From a virus, in the IMG/VR virus record IMGVR_UViG_3300050821_003228, positions 1-64,000 of that record: a stretch of DNA of 64,000 nucleotides; one strand, 5' to 3'. The notes under the pieces are model-generated. The model made no database searches. It was not told the origin of the DNA and saw only the letters and a list, made by a program, of their open reading frames with translations. Each line of letters starts with the position of its first letter. Positions within the stretch are counted from its first letter, which is position 1. Both the position numbers and the translations under genes were made by a program. Positions 33,541 through 44,038 of the stretch are shown piece after piece.

Positions 33541-36500
33541 ATGCCAAACCAAACGGCAATGGCCGGTTCTCAATCACAGAAACAGAAAGCGCGTAAGTAT
33601 GCTCCTATTTGGGTAAACCGCTTCATTTCTGGGTATTGGCCGAACCGTAATCCGCTCCGTGATGCTTCACTTCCTGTTTTACAAGAAAAATTTTATGGAG
33701 CGTTGAATGATGCTCTCTACGATGGGTTAAATTGTGAACTGAATACGAAGTCAGAATTAACTCGTCGTGCGGGCAATTCAATCTTTGATTCTAATACTTT
33801 CGGCCCGCAACAACGTTTTTATTCGTTCCCCGTTTTTGGCAATAATGCTAATTCTTATCAGCGTGTATTAACTTCATCAAGTTCACAGATTACCGATATT
33901 ACTGGCGGGGGAAATAATGTTATTTATAATCGTGCCCAATTAGTACAAACTGGAACGTTAGTTAATATTACAACTTTGAATACTCCAATTTTTGTTTTAG
34001 TTGGTAGTATTAATAATATGTTTGTCGGACAGAAGTTGAATATTGATGTCGGAGCTAGTGCCGAAGTTGTTACTGTTTTGGGTCTTGAAAATGTGTCCGG
34101 TGGGGTTCTTTTCCAAGCTGTATTTACTAAAACTCATGGCGTTGATACATTAGTTGCTGCCCCATATTCAACAAAGGTAACATTTCAAGCAATTGGTGAT
34201 ACAACATTTTTTGCCGATCAATACAATCCAAGTCAATTATTGAGTTTCATTAGTTCATGGACAGCCAATACTATTTTTCAAATTGGCACTGGAATTACTG
34301 ACAGTAATGGTAATGTCCAAAAGAATTTGGGCGCTGCCGCCGCTATTACCAGTATTACGATTTCATCGGCTGTCCCTCAATATTCAGTTCAAATAACATA
34401 TACAGGGACCATTCCTGTTGTTGTTAGTAGTAAAGTTACTTTAGTCAATATCAATTATTATCCATTTACATTTTTAAATGGTACAACGCAAACAGTAACG
34501 GCCACTGGTGTAAATACTTTCACATTTTTAATAAACAATACTGTTCCAATTGGAACCAGTTCATTAACCGGCGCTACTTATGTTTTAGGTACTAATAATG
34601 TTGGTTCTACTGGAACAACACAACCGGCTTGGAGTACATCATATCAGGGGCTAACGTTTGACGGTAATACAATTTGGCAGTATAACGGCCACGCGGTACG
34701 TAACATCGGTATTGTAGCTCCTACAACTTCTCCCGTTGTGACTAATACGCCCGCACCGCCAACGGGAAATCCGTGGGCTGCAAGTACTTATTATTTCCCC
34801 GGACAGGTGATTTATGATTCAACTGGTACGACTGTTCAACAGTTAACAACTGCTGGAACTACAGCGGGGGCACCGCCAGTGTTTGCGACGACAGTTGGTG
34901 TAACAACTAATGACGGGTCCGCTGTGTGGACATGCATTGCTTCAGGAGCAAGTGGAAGTACTTCAGCAACTCGCGCCGTTTCTACTGCTTATGCTGTGGG
35001 AGCAATTACATTAATAACATGGACGAAAACGTTCATTAGTGGGTATAATACATCACAGAATAGCGATACTCCGGGGCATACAGTAGCTCCTGCAACTCCG
35101 ATTTATAGCACCGTTACATATTCAGCATTTTTTCAATGTACTATTGCCGGAACTACATCATCAACAGCAACAAATTCAATTTCTTGGCCGTTATCAGGCA
35201 CCTATGTGGATGGTGGGGTAACTTGGGCATTTGTTGGTCTTCAAATAAAACGAGGAGCAACCTCATCTTCGCCTTCAGTAACAACTTCAACATTTACGTT
35301 TGGTGTTATTGGTAATACAACATTAGTATCAATTTTTGGTAGTCTTGCTATTGTTAATTTTGTTTCGGCCCCATTGAATGATGCTGTATCTTCGGGCGGT
35401 GGTGCTGGTAATTTTGAAGTTATCGCGTTGGCCGGTTTAAGTGGTTCTACTCATCCAACATGGCCTTCAGGTGCTGGTTCAAGTGGGGTAACGACGGTTG
35501 ATGGTGGAGCGAACTGGATTAGCGCCGGTTCTGCCGGTTCTGCTGCTAATACTGGATATTGGACTTATGCATATGCATTTTTAAGTTCAAGCACTCCTGA
35601 TATTTCATCGGCAAGTCCGCTATCTGTTCCTATTATTCGTGCTCCGGGATCATTCATTTCTATTAGTGGTCAAGGTGATCCTAATAATATGTTCCTTGAT
35701 GGCGTAGATACAATAAGAATATACCGCAGTACTCAGCAAGCAACTAACGTTGCATTGCCGGGGGCCGACCTTTTCTGGATTGCTGATATCCCAGCAATGA
35801 TTAATCCAATTATAGGTTCAGGATTAGCATGGAATTTTGTTGACACAACTAATGATCCACCTGATCCTAATAGCACGATGAATAATCAGATTATTGCGGA
35901 TACTATAGGAGTTAATACTACTCCACCTTCGGCTATAACGAATTTGGTTTATTATCTTGGCCGACTTTGGGGATCAATCGGTAACACGGTTTATGCAAGT
36001 GCTGGACCGGATGTGTTAAATGGTGGAAACCCGTTTACGGCATTTCCGCCGTCTAATTTTATGGATTTTCCGGCAACAGTTGTACGTATGGTTTCATCGT
36101 CTCAAGGATTGATGGTCTATACGTCTTCTGGTGTACAAGTGGTCACTGGTAACGGTGTCGCCCCTGTCGGTTCATTTTCTGGATTTACTACATTTGTGCC
36201 TGTTATCTTTGCTGAGGGAATTTCTCTCGGTAGTTATGACAATTTGGCAATTGATGGTGGAACAACATATATTTATACAACTGACCGTAATCTTGTAAGT
36301 ATTTCATCTAGCGGATTACGTTGGATGAGCACGGCAATTGCTAATAAACTGATTGCCCCGTTCAATCTTCCAGATGGAACGAATGTTGATTTTAATCCAG
36401 CAAACACTTATTTGTCATGGTATGTCAACAGTGATGATTATGGTCTATTTCTTTCAGATGGTAAAACCGGCTGGTTTAGAATGATGCCAAGTACATCTCC

Positions 36501-37020
36501 TGATGCTGGTAATATGGTTTGGAGTCCATTTGCAGAGATTGCTGGTGGAGTTTCCGCCGTGCAGAATATTGAAGTAACACCGGGCATACATAAGTTGTTA
36601 GTAGCTCCGGGCGTTAGCGGCCCAATCTTACAAAGGGATACAACTGTCAACCTTGATAATAATGCAACATATTCGTGGTTTGCTACGTTTGGAAGTGTCA
36701 TATTGGCACATCCGGGCGAAATAGCGATGGTTCAAGCGATTACTGTTGACTCAATTGCTGTCGGTAGTCATCCAACTTTGACTGTCTATTTCGATGAAAT
36801 TAATAATGTAAACCCGAATGTTTATACTAATTACAAGTATGATCCATATTCGGCAAGTCAATCGAATACAGTCTTCGCTGACAGATTCTTTATGTCAGAA
36901 GATACTACTGCTAACGCTATTTGTCGTCATCTTCAGTTCACTATTGGATTCCCCGCTGAAAACGCGGCTAACACCGTACTATCAGCAACTATCATAGGCG
37001 CAACTGAATACGATAATTAA
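33541..37020 (+). CDS. large tail nozzle-type protein
   Basis: 1159 aa. RFISGYWPNRNPLRDASLPV, EKFYGALNDALYDGLNCELN and TRRAGNS are the N-terminal signature of gp12/tubular B-type stabilisation proteins; a long Thr/Gly-rich beta insertion (residues ~150-680) precedes a propeller-like C-terminal part (GGTTYIYTTDRNLVSIS). Expected at the distal tail. Confidence 0.65.
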   Translation: MPNQTAMAGSQSQKQKARKYAPIWVNRFISGYWPNRNPLRDASLPVLQEKFYGALNDALYDGLNCELNTKSELTRRAGNSIFDSNTFGPQQRFYSFPVFGNNANSYQRVLTSSSSQITDITGGGNNVIYNRAQLVQTGTLVNITTLNTPIFVLVGSINNMFVGQKLNIDVGASAEVVTVLGLENVSGGVLFQAVFTKTHGVDTLVAAPYSTKVTFQAIGDTTFFADQYNPSQLLSFISSWTANTIFQIGTGITDSNGNVQKNLGAAAAITSITISSAVPQYSVQITYTGTIPVVVSSKVTLVNINYYPFTFLNGTTQTVTATGVNTFTFLINNTVPIGTSSLTGATYVLGTNNVGSTGTTQPAWSTSYQGLTFDGNTIWQYNGHAVRNIGIVAPTTSPVVTNTPAPPTGNPWAASTYYFPGQVIYDSTGTTVQQLTTAGTTAGAPPVFATTVGVTTNDGSAVWTCIASGASGSTSATRAVSTAYAVGAITLITWTKTFISGYNTSQNSDTPGHTVAPATPIYSTVTYSAFFQCTIAGTTSSTATNSISWPLSGTYVDGGVTWAFVGLQIKRGATSSSPSVTTSTFTFGVIGNTTLVSIFGSLAIVNFVSAPLNDAVSSGGGAGNFEVIALAGLSGSTHPTWPSGAGSSGVTTVDGGANWISAGSAGSAANTGYWTYAYAFLSSSTPDISSASPLSVPIIRAPGSFISISGQGDPNNMFLDGVDTIRIYRSTQQATNVALPGADLFWIADIPAMINPIIGSGLAWNFVDTTNDPPDPNSTMNNQIIADTIGVNTTPPSAITNLVYYLGRLWGSIGNTVYASAGPDVLNGGNPFTAFPPSNFMDFPATVVRMVSSSQGLMVYTSSGVQVVTGNGVAPVGSFSGFTTFVPVIFAEGISLGSYDNLAIDGGTTYIYTTDRNLVSISSSGLRWMSTAIANKLIAPFNLPDGTNVDFNPANTYLSWYVNSDDYGLFLSDGKTGWFRMMPSTSPDAGNMVWSPFAEIAGGVSAVQNIEVTPGIHKLLVAPGVSGPILQRDTTVNLDNNATYSWFATFGSVILAHPGEIAMVQAITVDSIAVGSHPTLTVYFDEINNVNPNVYTNYKYDPYSASQSNTVFADRFFMSEDTTANAICRHLQFTIGFPAENAANTVLSATIIGATEYDN

Positions 37021-37026
37021 GGAAAT

Positions 37027-37254
37027 ATGGAACGTTTTTTAACGCCCGAACAAGTTGAAAATTTGGGCATGACAGTATCAACTATGAGGCACGGCTCGTT
37101 AACCGGGCCGATGCCTATAAACCCCGTAATTGCTTTCTATCGTGGGCCATTACCTTCAACAAGTACATTTACTGATAGTGTTGTAAATTTTTATACTGAG
37201 AATAATTTTCGTAGTCAAAGACTATTTCAGCCCCGATTGAATGGAAGTCTTTAA
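37027..37254 (+). CDS. hypothetical small protein
   Basis: 75 aa; AAGGA before ATG. Pro/Thr-rich; follows the nozzle gene. Unknown. Confidence 0.55.
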   Translation: MERFLTPEQVENLGMTVSTMRHGSLTGPMPINPVIAFYRGPLPSTSTFTDSVVNFYTENNFRSQRLFQPRLNGSL

Positions 37255-37261
37255 GGAATGC

Positions 37262-37996
37262 ATGTTTATAACGACTAGAATAACATGGGATTTATCAGGT
37301 AAAGTTATTGAACATGAGGGCTATTTTTATTCCGGGCCGATTTCATCCCTTTGTGGCGCTTCATCGCAGCAAAATCAGATAGAGGCTCAGCAACAAGCCT
37401 ATTATCAAACTTTGACACAACAGGCGCAACAAGAATTCGGCCAAGCATCAAAAGTCTTTGATGATCTTTATGCTGCAATGAGTCCTATAGTTGCTGCTGG
37501 AATTAATCAACAAGGATTTTCAACTGGTGAATTACAGAACTTGAATTCAATAGCTGAAACTAGTTCTGGTGAAGCTTATAGTGCGGCTGCCCAGAATGTT
37601 CGTGAACAAGAGGCCGCTGCTGGCGGAAGTAATTTCGTTCCATCGGGCGCGAATGAACAGATTAACGCTGAAGTTGCTGCTCGTGGTGCAGGACAAACGG
37701 CGGGTGAATTAAATCAGATCGAACAGGCTAATTATGCTACTGGACGATCAAATTATCTAGCCGCTGCTGGCGATTTATCTGCTGCAACAGGAACTTATAG
37801 TACTTCAATTGGTGCAGCTAACGCCGCTACTGCGGGCGGAAATGCTGCTGCCAATACTGCCAACCAAATTGCACAAGAGAATAATTCGTGGGTCGGGGCC
37901 GTAACTGGCGCTCTTGGTGGAATCGCGGGATCAGTTGTTTCTGGTGGTATGAGTAATCTTGGTAAAGGTGTTGGATTCTTCGGACAGAACGGATAA
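37262..37996 (+). CDS. internal virion-like protein
   Basis: 244 aa from ATG with AAGGA five bases before; an ATG at 37241 is an alternative. Gln/Ala-rich helical body (QQAYYQTLTQQAQQEFGQAS), Gly-rich hydrophobic C-terminus (VTGALGGIAGSVVSGGMS). Composition and order match gp14-like ejected membrane-active proteins. Confidence 0.55.
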   Translation: MFITTRITWDLSGKVIEHEGYFYSGPISSLCGASSQQNQIEAQQQAYYQTLTQQAQQEFGQASKVFDDLYAAMSPIVAAGINQQGFSTGELQNLNSIAETSSGEAYSAAAQNVREQEAAAGGSNFVPSGANEQINAEVAARGAGQTAGELNQIEQANYATGRSNYLAAAGDLSAATGTYSTSIGAANAATAGGNAAANTANQIAQENNSWVGAVTGALGGIAGSVVSGGMSNLGKGVGFFGQNG

Positions 37997-37998
37997 AC

Positions 37999-40521
37999 AT
38001 GGCAGATACACTAAACAACTTTAGCGGGCCAATGATGGGCGATTTTCAGCCAGCTACACTAGATAATGCCCCGTTAAATGATAGAACTGCGCCAATAACA
38101 CAACAACCAGTTCCGCCTGTACCAAGTACAAATAATATTCCGGCTGTATCGCCTAAAACGGCGAATACTCCACAGCCGCCCCCTGTACATCCGGCTGTCC
38201 AAAAAGCTAGTATGGGCGCGAACATTGTGAAGGGCATTGCTGATGTATTATCTCCTCCACAATATAAGACTGAAATAAATCCTGACGGTTCTACGAAACA
38301 AACGCCAATTCCGCGCACTCGTAAAGATGTTGGTATGTCTATTGCGTTAGCTGCATTATCAGGTGCATTTTCTGGATTAGGTCAAGTCGGCCCCGGTCAT
38401 CTCGGTCGTGCTGCCGCTGCTGGATTTAATACTACGATGCAACAGAGGCAACAGGCTGATCAACAACAGAGTCAACAGGCACAGGCCGATTTTGCTCGTA
38501 AACAGGCTACAGTTTCATTTAATATGCAACAAATGAATGCTGCATTAGACCTTGGCACTAAAGATAAGTCGTATCATGAAGATTATGTTCAAAGTTATGA
38601 TCATCTTGTAAAACAATGGTCTGAATTGCCGAATGTTGCAGATATAATTAAATTTGGAAGTCCTGATGCACCATTATCTGAGGATGAAGCCGAAGATATT
38701 AAAAAGCATTCAGTTTTTGAATTGATGCGCGTTCCTGTTAGTACTTATGAACGCCGTGACCCTAAAACTGGTAAACAAGTTTGGGTTAATAATAAGGGGG
38801 AAGTAGTTCCAGAGGGTAGTTATTCTGCTCATCCTGCTTGGGATAACGGTTACATTCTTGTTGATAAAAATGCGCCAGCAAAATTGAGTGATGAAAATGG
38901 TCCTACCCAAACGGTGAAAGATTTAGTTGCTAAATATGATGGTATAATTCCGGGTGTTAATAAATCGTTATTAGCCGGTAAGGGGGTTCAAGAACCAATA
39001 CCTGCCACATCATACGGACAAATGTTGTTTAAGGCCAACACTATTAAGTCAGCGCAAGATACGGTTAATAATTTTGTTAATACATTGAATGAAGGGGAAT
39101 CTGAGAAAAATCAGATAAAACCCGTCGATTTGGTCGATGCTATTAAAAATAATAAGATTACGTTGAATGATCTTGATTTATTTCAACGAGCAATTGGCAA
39201 GTCTTCACAGGCGAATGCTACATCATTACAGACAAAACTTGATGCTGTATCAGCAAAAAATCAGGCAGCGGGAGCTAGATTAGTTGGTTTTTTTGATTCA
39301 TTAACTCCTACAGGGGAAGGATTAAAAACTTTTGATCAGAAAATTCAGGCCCAAGGTAAAGCATATGTTGCAAAGTTAGAACAAGAATCTAAAGCAATGA
39401 CTCCTGATGAAGCCGAATCTATTCAGGCGAAAGCTGTCGCAGGTCAACATGTTGATCCTCACGATTTAGCTGTTGCAAACGAGTTTACTAGAATTCATAC
39501 AGCAAATATTGTTAATAAAGATAAACAAGTTGAACAGGGTAAACAAGATTTAGCTGATCAACAAAATCGAAAAGTTCTTGCATATACTGAAACTCCTCCG
39601 GGCTGGGGTTTACAACAAGCACAAACTGCCGCTAGTATGCGTGATCCTTTTGCAATTGAAGAATATTTAAAGAAGAATAATGTGCCGAATGTGCCTTATC
39701 TTCATGATTTAATTTCAATTTCACAGTACCGAGATTCATTAGATGAATTTACAAAGAGATTGACGAAAGGTACCGGACAGATGGATGAAGCTACTGCCGC
39801 AACATTCATTAATAAGTTTTTGAATCCGGGGTTCACGAAAGAAAAGTTTAGAGAAGGTAGTGCATGGTTTCAAGAACTTGGTCAAACGAAACCGGGAACT
39901 GCTGGCGGTACGATTATGGCTGCTGGAACAGCGGCAAGACATCTTGACCATTATGGGCCGTTGTTAGAGGCGGTTAATAATGGCGATGTTCAATTATATA
40001 ATAAGTTACTTACTAATTTAGCTCAACAAACAGGTAGTACACCAATTGTACAGGCGCAGATTGTGGCTAACGCTCTATCTGCTGAAACTGAAAAGGTTAT
40101 TACCGGATCAACACCTCTTGAATCAAGAATGAAGGATGCTTCACAAGGATTAAATCCGAAAGCACTTAGTAAGGATCAAGGGTTCGGGGCTATCAAAACT
40201 CTTTCAGGATTGATGAATGATCGTTTGAATGAGTTGAATGATAAGAATATGGCTCTTTATGGAACGCCATTGAATTTGATTAGCCCACATACAACTCAAT
40301 TTATGAAGAAACTCGGATTTGAGACTTCATGGGATCAAAAGAGCGAACAACAGAGACAACAAGAAACTAATCAACAGAAGCAGCAGAAGCTTCAAGCTAT
40401 TACACTTCCGGGCGGTGGTCATCCGGTTGATATAAAGTATAAAGGTAATACCACGATTGTTTCAGATGGTCATCAATGGATAGATTTAGCAACTGGTAAA
40501 CCTTACGTTGCTCAGAAATAG
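37999..40521 (+). CDS. internal virion protein
   Basis: 840 aa, Pro-rich N-terminus (PVPPVPSTNNIPAV), hydrophobic AALSGAFSGLGQVG, then long Gln-rich helices (QQRQQADQQQSQQAQADF). Fits a large ejected internal protein. The family is not certain. Confidence 0.55.
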   Translation: MADTLNNFSGPMMGDFQPATLDNAPLNDRTAPITQQPVPPVPSTNNIPAVSPKTANTPQPPPVHPAVQKASMGANIVKGIADVLSPPQYKTEINPDGSTKQTPIPRTRKDVGMSIALAALSGAFSGLGQVGPGHLGRAAAAGFNTTMQQRQQADQQQSQQAQADFARKQATVSFNMQQMNAALDLGTKDKSYHEDYVQSYDHLVKQWSELPNVADIIKFGSPDAPLSEDEAEDIKKHSVFELMRVPVSTYERRDPKTGKQVWVNNKGEVVPEGSYSAHPAWDNGYILVDKNAPAKLSDENGPTQTVKDLVAKYDGIIPGVNKSLLAGKGVQEPIPATSYGQMLFKANTIKSAQDTVNNFVNTLNEGESEKNQIKPVDLVDAIKNNKITLNDLDLFQRAIGKSSQANATSLQTKLDAVSAKNQAAGARLVGFFDSLTPTGEGLKTFDQKIQAQGKAYVAKLEQESKAMTPDEAESIQAKAVAGQHVDPHDLAVANEFTRIHTANIVNKDKQVEQGKQDLADQQNRKVLAYTETPPGWGLQQAQTAASMRDPFAIEEYLKKNNVPNVPYLHDLISISQYRDSLDEFTKRLTKGTGQMDEATAATFINKFLNPGFTKEKFREGSAWFQELGQTKPGTAGGTIMAAGTAARHLDHYGPLLEAVNNGDVQLYNKLLTNLAQQTGSTPIVQAQIVANALSAETEKVITGSTPLESRMKDASQGLNPKALSKDQGFGAIKTLSGLMNDRLNELNDKNMALYGTPLNLISPHTTQFMKKLGFETSWDQKSEQQRQQETNQQKQQKLQAITLPGGGHPVDIKYKGNTTIVSDGHQWIDLATGKPYVAQK

Positions 40522-40527
40522 GAAAAT

Positions 40528-42330
40528 ATGGAACCAGATGTAACAATCCCTCAACCTGTGAGCAGCGGGGCTGTTGATCACCCAGAAGCAGCACAATCTG
40601 GCGTCCCTCAATCGCCCGCTGTACCAGAAGGTTTTGGGGATACTCAGGGACCGCCCCCACCGGCAGGATTTACTGATACTCCTCCTGAACAGGGTAATAC
40701 CGAAAAACCGGGTTTTTTTTCAACTCTTGGTTCTGATGTTTTAAACGCGGGTAAAGGATTGCGCGATTTAAGCTATAATACAGCTAATTTTTTAACATCT
40801 ACGCCTAATAAAGAAGGTCTTGAACAAGGTAGACAAATACAAGAAGAACATAAACATAAAGTTTATACTCAAATAAAAGATGATCTGCACAACGGCAATT
40901 ATGTTCAAGCTTTTAGTCATTTTGGCGATTTGTTTGATCCTCACTACGATGATCCTAATGATCCTATTTCAAGAGTTATACAGGCTCAATGGGATTCTAG
41001 TAAACTTGCCAAAGAGCGTATGATGGAGGCAGCTAAGAACAAAGATTACGCTTCTGTTGTTCAACATGCAGCAGGAATTCTTCCTGTAGCTAGTCAAGTT
41101 GATTCAGCAATGGAAACGTATAGAAAAGACCCTACGCGAGAGAATTTGGCCCATGTTATTTCATCAGCTATTCCCGCATTTGTTCCTTCTTTAATGAAAG
41201 GGGCAAAATACGTGATGGAAGGGGCCAGCGAGACTTTAGAGGCGGCAAAGGCCACAGGTAAGGCCACTACTGAAGTTCCTAAACCTAATTTAGTGCGCCC
41301 ATCAACAGTTAAAATAGCTGGAGAAGATGTGCCAGTAAGTACGCCGCAATTAAGTACACAATCAAAACTATCAAAAGCCGTTTCATCTGTTGCTACTGAA
41401 GAGGGGGCGCAAGGATTTATTGATAGAGAAGTTCAGCCTGCGGCTATTAATGCTACAGGTAATACGTTTCGTGATGTTGCTCAAAAAGCTGTTTCTGATT
41501 TACGAGATCTAAGCGGAGAATCCGGTTCTATCCCTCGTATGGAAACTATTGATGAAATGGCTAAAGCAATGGAAGCTGAGGCAAAAAAGACCTATTCTCG
41601 ACTTGATGATGCAGGCCAAAGTGATATAGAGGCTGTTGTTAAGCGTAACAAAGAGGGGGCAGCAGCAGCAAGAGCGGCGGGCAGAGATTTTACGCCACAA
41701 GAATTGCCGAAATCTTTTACCGAATTGCAAGAAGGTATTAATGATGCTAAAGCTACATTGAAATCTCGTACCGCGAGTACAGTCGATAAAGAGCTTGCAA
41801 AAAGTAGTTTAAAAGATTATAACAGTCAAATGGGCGAGTTTTTAACTAAACACGGCGATTCTGTAAATTATGGCGAATTGGACGCAGCTAACGGAATTTA
41901 CCAAAGAGCGCAACGTTTTAAATACATCGCAAAAAATATACGCTCTGCTGTAAAAGGGGTTGAAGAAAGTGATTCTGAATTAAATTCGGTTCCTAGTTCA
42001 ATTAATAAAGATGCTCTTGCCAGCTTACCTGCTAAATTTGATAATCGTTTTGGTGAAGGTGCATTTGAAAAAACCCTTGGTAATGAAGGTTTAAAGAATT
42101 TTAATGATATAATAAAAGTTCTACAGAACCCGTTTTCTAAAGCAGGAAATGAAGGGCTAATTAGTACAACAGCTAAGGCCGGGGCAAAAGCAAGTGATTT
42201 TATTACCTCTGTTGCAAAACTTATAGGTAAACCTGTTTCGTGGACAGCCGATAAATTGTTATTTGATCCTGAATTTGGGCAAAGCATGTTAAAACGTTTC
42301 GGCCAGTTAAACAGGCAACTAAAGCGTTAG
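40528..42330 (+). CDS. internal virion protein
   Basis: 600 aa, Pro-rich start, then helical, charged body (YTQIKDDLHNGNYVQAFSHF). Probably another ejected protein. The +1 frame remains open across its stop into the SleB-like hydrolase, so the two may once have been one polypeptide. Confidence 0.55.
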   Translation: MEPDVTIPQPVSSGAVDHPEAAQSGVPQSPAVPEGFGDTQGPPPPAGFTDTPPEQGNTEKPGFFSTLGSDVLNAGKGLRDLSYNTANFLTSTPNKEGLEQGRQIQEEHKHKVYTQIKDDLHNGNYVQAFSHFGDLFDPHYDDPNDPISRVIQAQWDSSKLAKERMMEAAKNKDYASVVQHAAGILPVASQVDSAMETYRKDPTRENLAHVISSAIPAFVPSLMKGAKYVMEGASETLEAAKATGKATTEVPKPNLVRPSTVKIAGEDVPVSTPQLSTQSKLSKAVSSVATEEGAQGFIDREVQPAAINATGNTFRDVAQKAVSDLRDLSGESGSIPRMETIDEMAKAMEAEAKKTYSRLDDAGQSDIEAVVKRNKEGAAAARAAGRDFTPQELPKSFTELQEGINDAKATLKSRTASTVDKELAKSSLKDYNSQMGEFLTKHGDSVNYGELDAANGIYQRAQRFKYIAKNIRSAVKGVEESDSELNSVPSSINKDALASLPAKFDNRFGEGAFEKTLGNEGLKNFNDIIKVLQNPFSKAGNEGLISTTAKAGAKASDFITSVAKLIGKPVSWTADKLLFDPEFGQSMLKRFGQLNRQLKR

Positions 42331-42383
42331 CCGTTGATGAGACGGCCCGATCGGAGGGATTTATACTTCGTCAAGATGATTTT

Positions 42384-42767
42384 GTGAAGGCCCATTTAGT
42401 TACAGTGGGCTATAATTGCGGGAAAGAATACGGTGCCCATCTAGCAGCATGCATGATTATGTCGTGTATAGCGAACCGCGTGAGGTTGGGGTGGGGCACT
42501 TGGCTAGATATAATTAATACATTACCGAAATACGCGGCTGAAGAAAATTTACCAACTGGAATACCTTCTCTTTGGGATGTTAATTTTATCAGGTTATTGA
42601 CCGAAGTTGAGGGTATCTACGATGGTTCTGCAAAGGATTTATCTTGTGGGGCATTATATTGGTGTGATTCGCGCCGGGTGACTAGGAAGTGGTTTCGTGA
42701 TGAAATCATTCGTTCACCGAATCACATAGTAACCGCAAACATGAACTCTCTCACTTGCTACCGCTAG
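42384..42767 (+). CDS. SleB-like cell wall hydrolase
   Basis: 127 aa: AACMIMSCIANRVRLGWGTW, LWDVNFIRLLTEVEGIYDGS, LSCGALYWCD follow the Hydrolase_2/SleB pattern; candidate endolysin or virion muralytic enzyme. The GTG start has no nearby Shine-Dalgarno sequence; GGAGGG at 42353-42358 lies 25 bases upstream and the frame is open back into the previous gene, so the true N-terminus is doubtful. Confidence 0.65.
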   Translation: MKAHLVTVGYNCGKEYGAHLAACMIMSCIANRVRLGWGTWLDIINTLPKYAAEENLPTGIPSLWDVNFIRLLTEVEGIYDGSAKDLSCGALYWCDSRRVTRKWFRDEIIRSPNHIVTANMNSLTCYR

Positions 42768-42773
42768 GAAACT

Positions 42774-43091
42774 ATGATACAAGGGCAAAATTTAGAGATT
42801 AGCCGACAGTTTTATACGGAATTTAAGTTTTGGGGGCCAGTGATCGGCGGTATCTGGTCTGTTTTTAAACTTGTAGATTGGTTTAAAGCTATTAAAACCG
42901 ATGATTTACAGCAAATTAAAGATGGTATTAAAAATTTTAATGTTCAACTTGATCAAGGTTTACAGAAGCAGACTGACACTATAGTTAATAGCATGACAGT
43001 AAACACGAATGAGTTGAAAGAATTGCGCGTTGATGTTAAAATGATGACATCAGCCGCGTTAACGAAAGCGGCCCGCGTTAGGAAGAAGTAG
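42774..43091 (+). CDS. membrane-associated hypothetical protein
   Basis: 105 aa: FWGPVIGGIWSVFKLVDW hydrophobic segment then a coiled coil (LQQIKDGIKNFNVQLDQGLQ). Adjacent to the hydrolase, so a lysis role (spanin or holin-like) is possible but unproven. Confidence 0.5.
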   Translation: MIQGQNLEISRQFYTEFKFWGPVIGGIWSVFKLVDWFKAIKTDDLQQIKDGIKNFNVQLDQGLQKQTDTIVNSMTVNTNELKELRVDVKMMTSAALTKAARVRKK

Positions 43092-43127
43092 TTGACTTCT
43101 GGTGATAAATCGAGTATACTCATTAAT
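43092..43127 (+). promoter_or_regulatory. leaderless-type promoter
   Basis: TTGACT (43092-43097), 17-bp spacer, TATACT (43115-43120), seven bases to ATG at 43128. Confidence 0.8.
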
Positions 43128-43901
43128 ATGGAGAAAAATAGTCTTGGTCCACGCATACTTGTGCTGGACATAGAAACGCTACCCAACCAAGCCTTTGTCT
43201 GGGGCACATATGATCAAAATGTTATTCGGTTCATTAAACAAAGTTGTATAGCAACATTTTCAGCAAAGTGGTTGGGCGATAAGAAAATGATTTCAAGGGC
43301 GTTGATAGATTATTCAGGGTATGTGCCCGGTTCTTATGATGACCAACATTTAGTTCGTGATTTGTGGGAATTAGTTGATCAAGCTGATATTATTATCGCG
43401 CATAATGGTAATGGGTTTGATTTCAAGGTTTGTAATGCGCGGTTCATATTTCACGATTTGAAGCCGCCTAGCCCGTTTAAGACGATTGATACGAAGAAAA
43501 TCTTTAAGGAAATCGCCCGTTTTAATACGAATAAATTAGACGATCTTTGCCAGCTTTTAGGAATTGGCGCGAAGATCAAGACTGATTTCGATCTATGGGA
43601 AGGATGTATTAATGGGGATAAAAAGTCTTGGAAGTTGATGGTTCAGTATAATGAGCGTGATGTAAAAATGCTTGAAGAATTGTATCTGAAAGCACTTCCG
43701 TGGGTGAAAGATCATCCAAATTTGACTTTATGGACTCAAGGATTGTGTCCGAAGTGCGGCTCACATCAAGTTCAATATCGCGGGTATCAAGTAACAACTA
43801 CAAGGCTTTATCGAAGATTCCAGTGTGTAAATTGCGGCGGTTGGGGTAGAGTAGTAAAGTGTGAAAAAGATGTAAAAGCATTGACAACTAATGCAGTTTA
43901 G
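43128..43901 (+). CDS. DEDD 3'-5' exonuclease with zinc ribbon, leaderless
   Basis: 257 aa. LVLDIETLPN (Asp-x-Glu), IIIAHNGNGFDFKV and YNERDVKMLEEL are the three exonuclease motifs of RNase H-like DEDDy enzymes; the C-terminal CPKCGSHQVQYRGY ... CVNCGGWGR is a zinc ribbon. May act on DNA or RNA; its nearness to the tRNA/Ro region makes RNA processing conceivable. Confidence 0.8.
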   Translation: MEKNSLGPRILVLDIETLPNQAFVWGTYDQNVIRFIKQSCIATFSAKWLGDKKMISRALIDYSGYVPGSYDDQHLVRDLWELVDQADIIIAHNGNGFDFKVCNARFIFHDLKPPSPFKTIDTKKIFKEIARFNTNKLDDLCQLLGIGAKIKTDFDLWEGCINGDKKSWKLMVQYNERDVKMLEELYLKALPWVKDHPNLTLWTQGLCPKCGSHQVQYRGYQVTTTRLYRRFQCVNCGGWGRVVKCEKDVKALTTNAV

Positions 43902-43914
43902 GCTATAATTAATT
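43881..43914 (+). promoter_or_regulatory. leaderless-type promoter
   Basis: TTGACA (43881-43886), 17-bp spacer, TATAAT (43904-43909), five bases to ATG at 43915. It lies in the end of the exonuclease gene. Confidence 0.8.
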
Positions 43915-44019
43915 ATGTCAGATTTTACTGCTGCATTAATTGGGGTTGTATTAGCTTTTGTATTGATATATATTTATCAAGAAATAGCTTTTAAATCGGG
44001 CGATAAAAAGATTAAATAA
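43915..44019 (+). CDS. 34-aa single-span membrane protein, leaderless
   Basis: MSDFTAALIGVVLAFVLIYI then YQEIAFKSGDKKIK: one membrane helix and a basic tail. A perfect promoter dedicated to so short a gene is good evidence that it is real. Confidence 0.6.
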   Translation: MSDFTAALIGVVLAFVLIYIYQEIAFKSGDKKIK

Positions 44020-44038
44020 AAAGATTATTGGAGGATAA

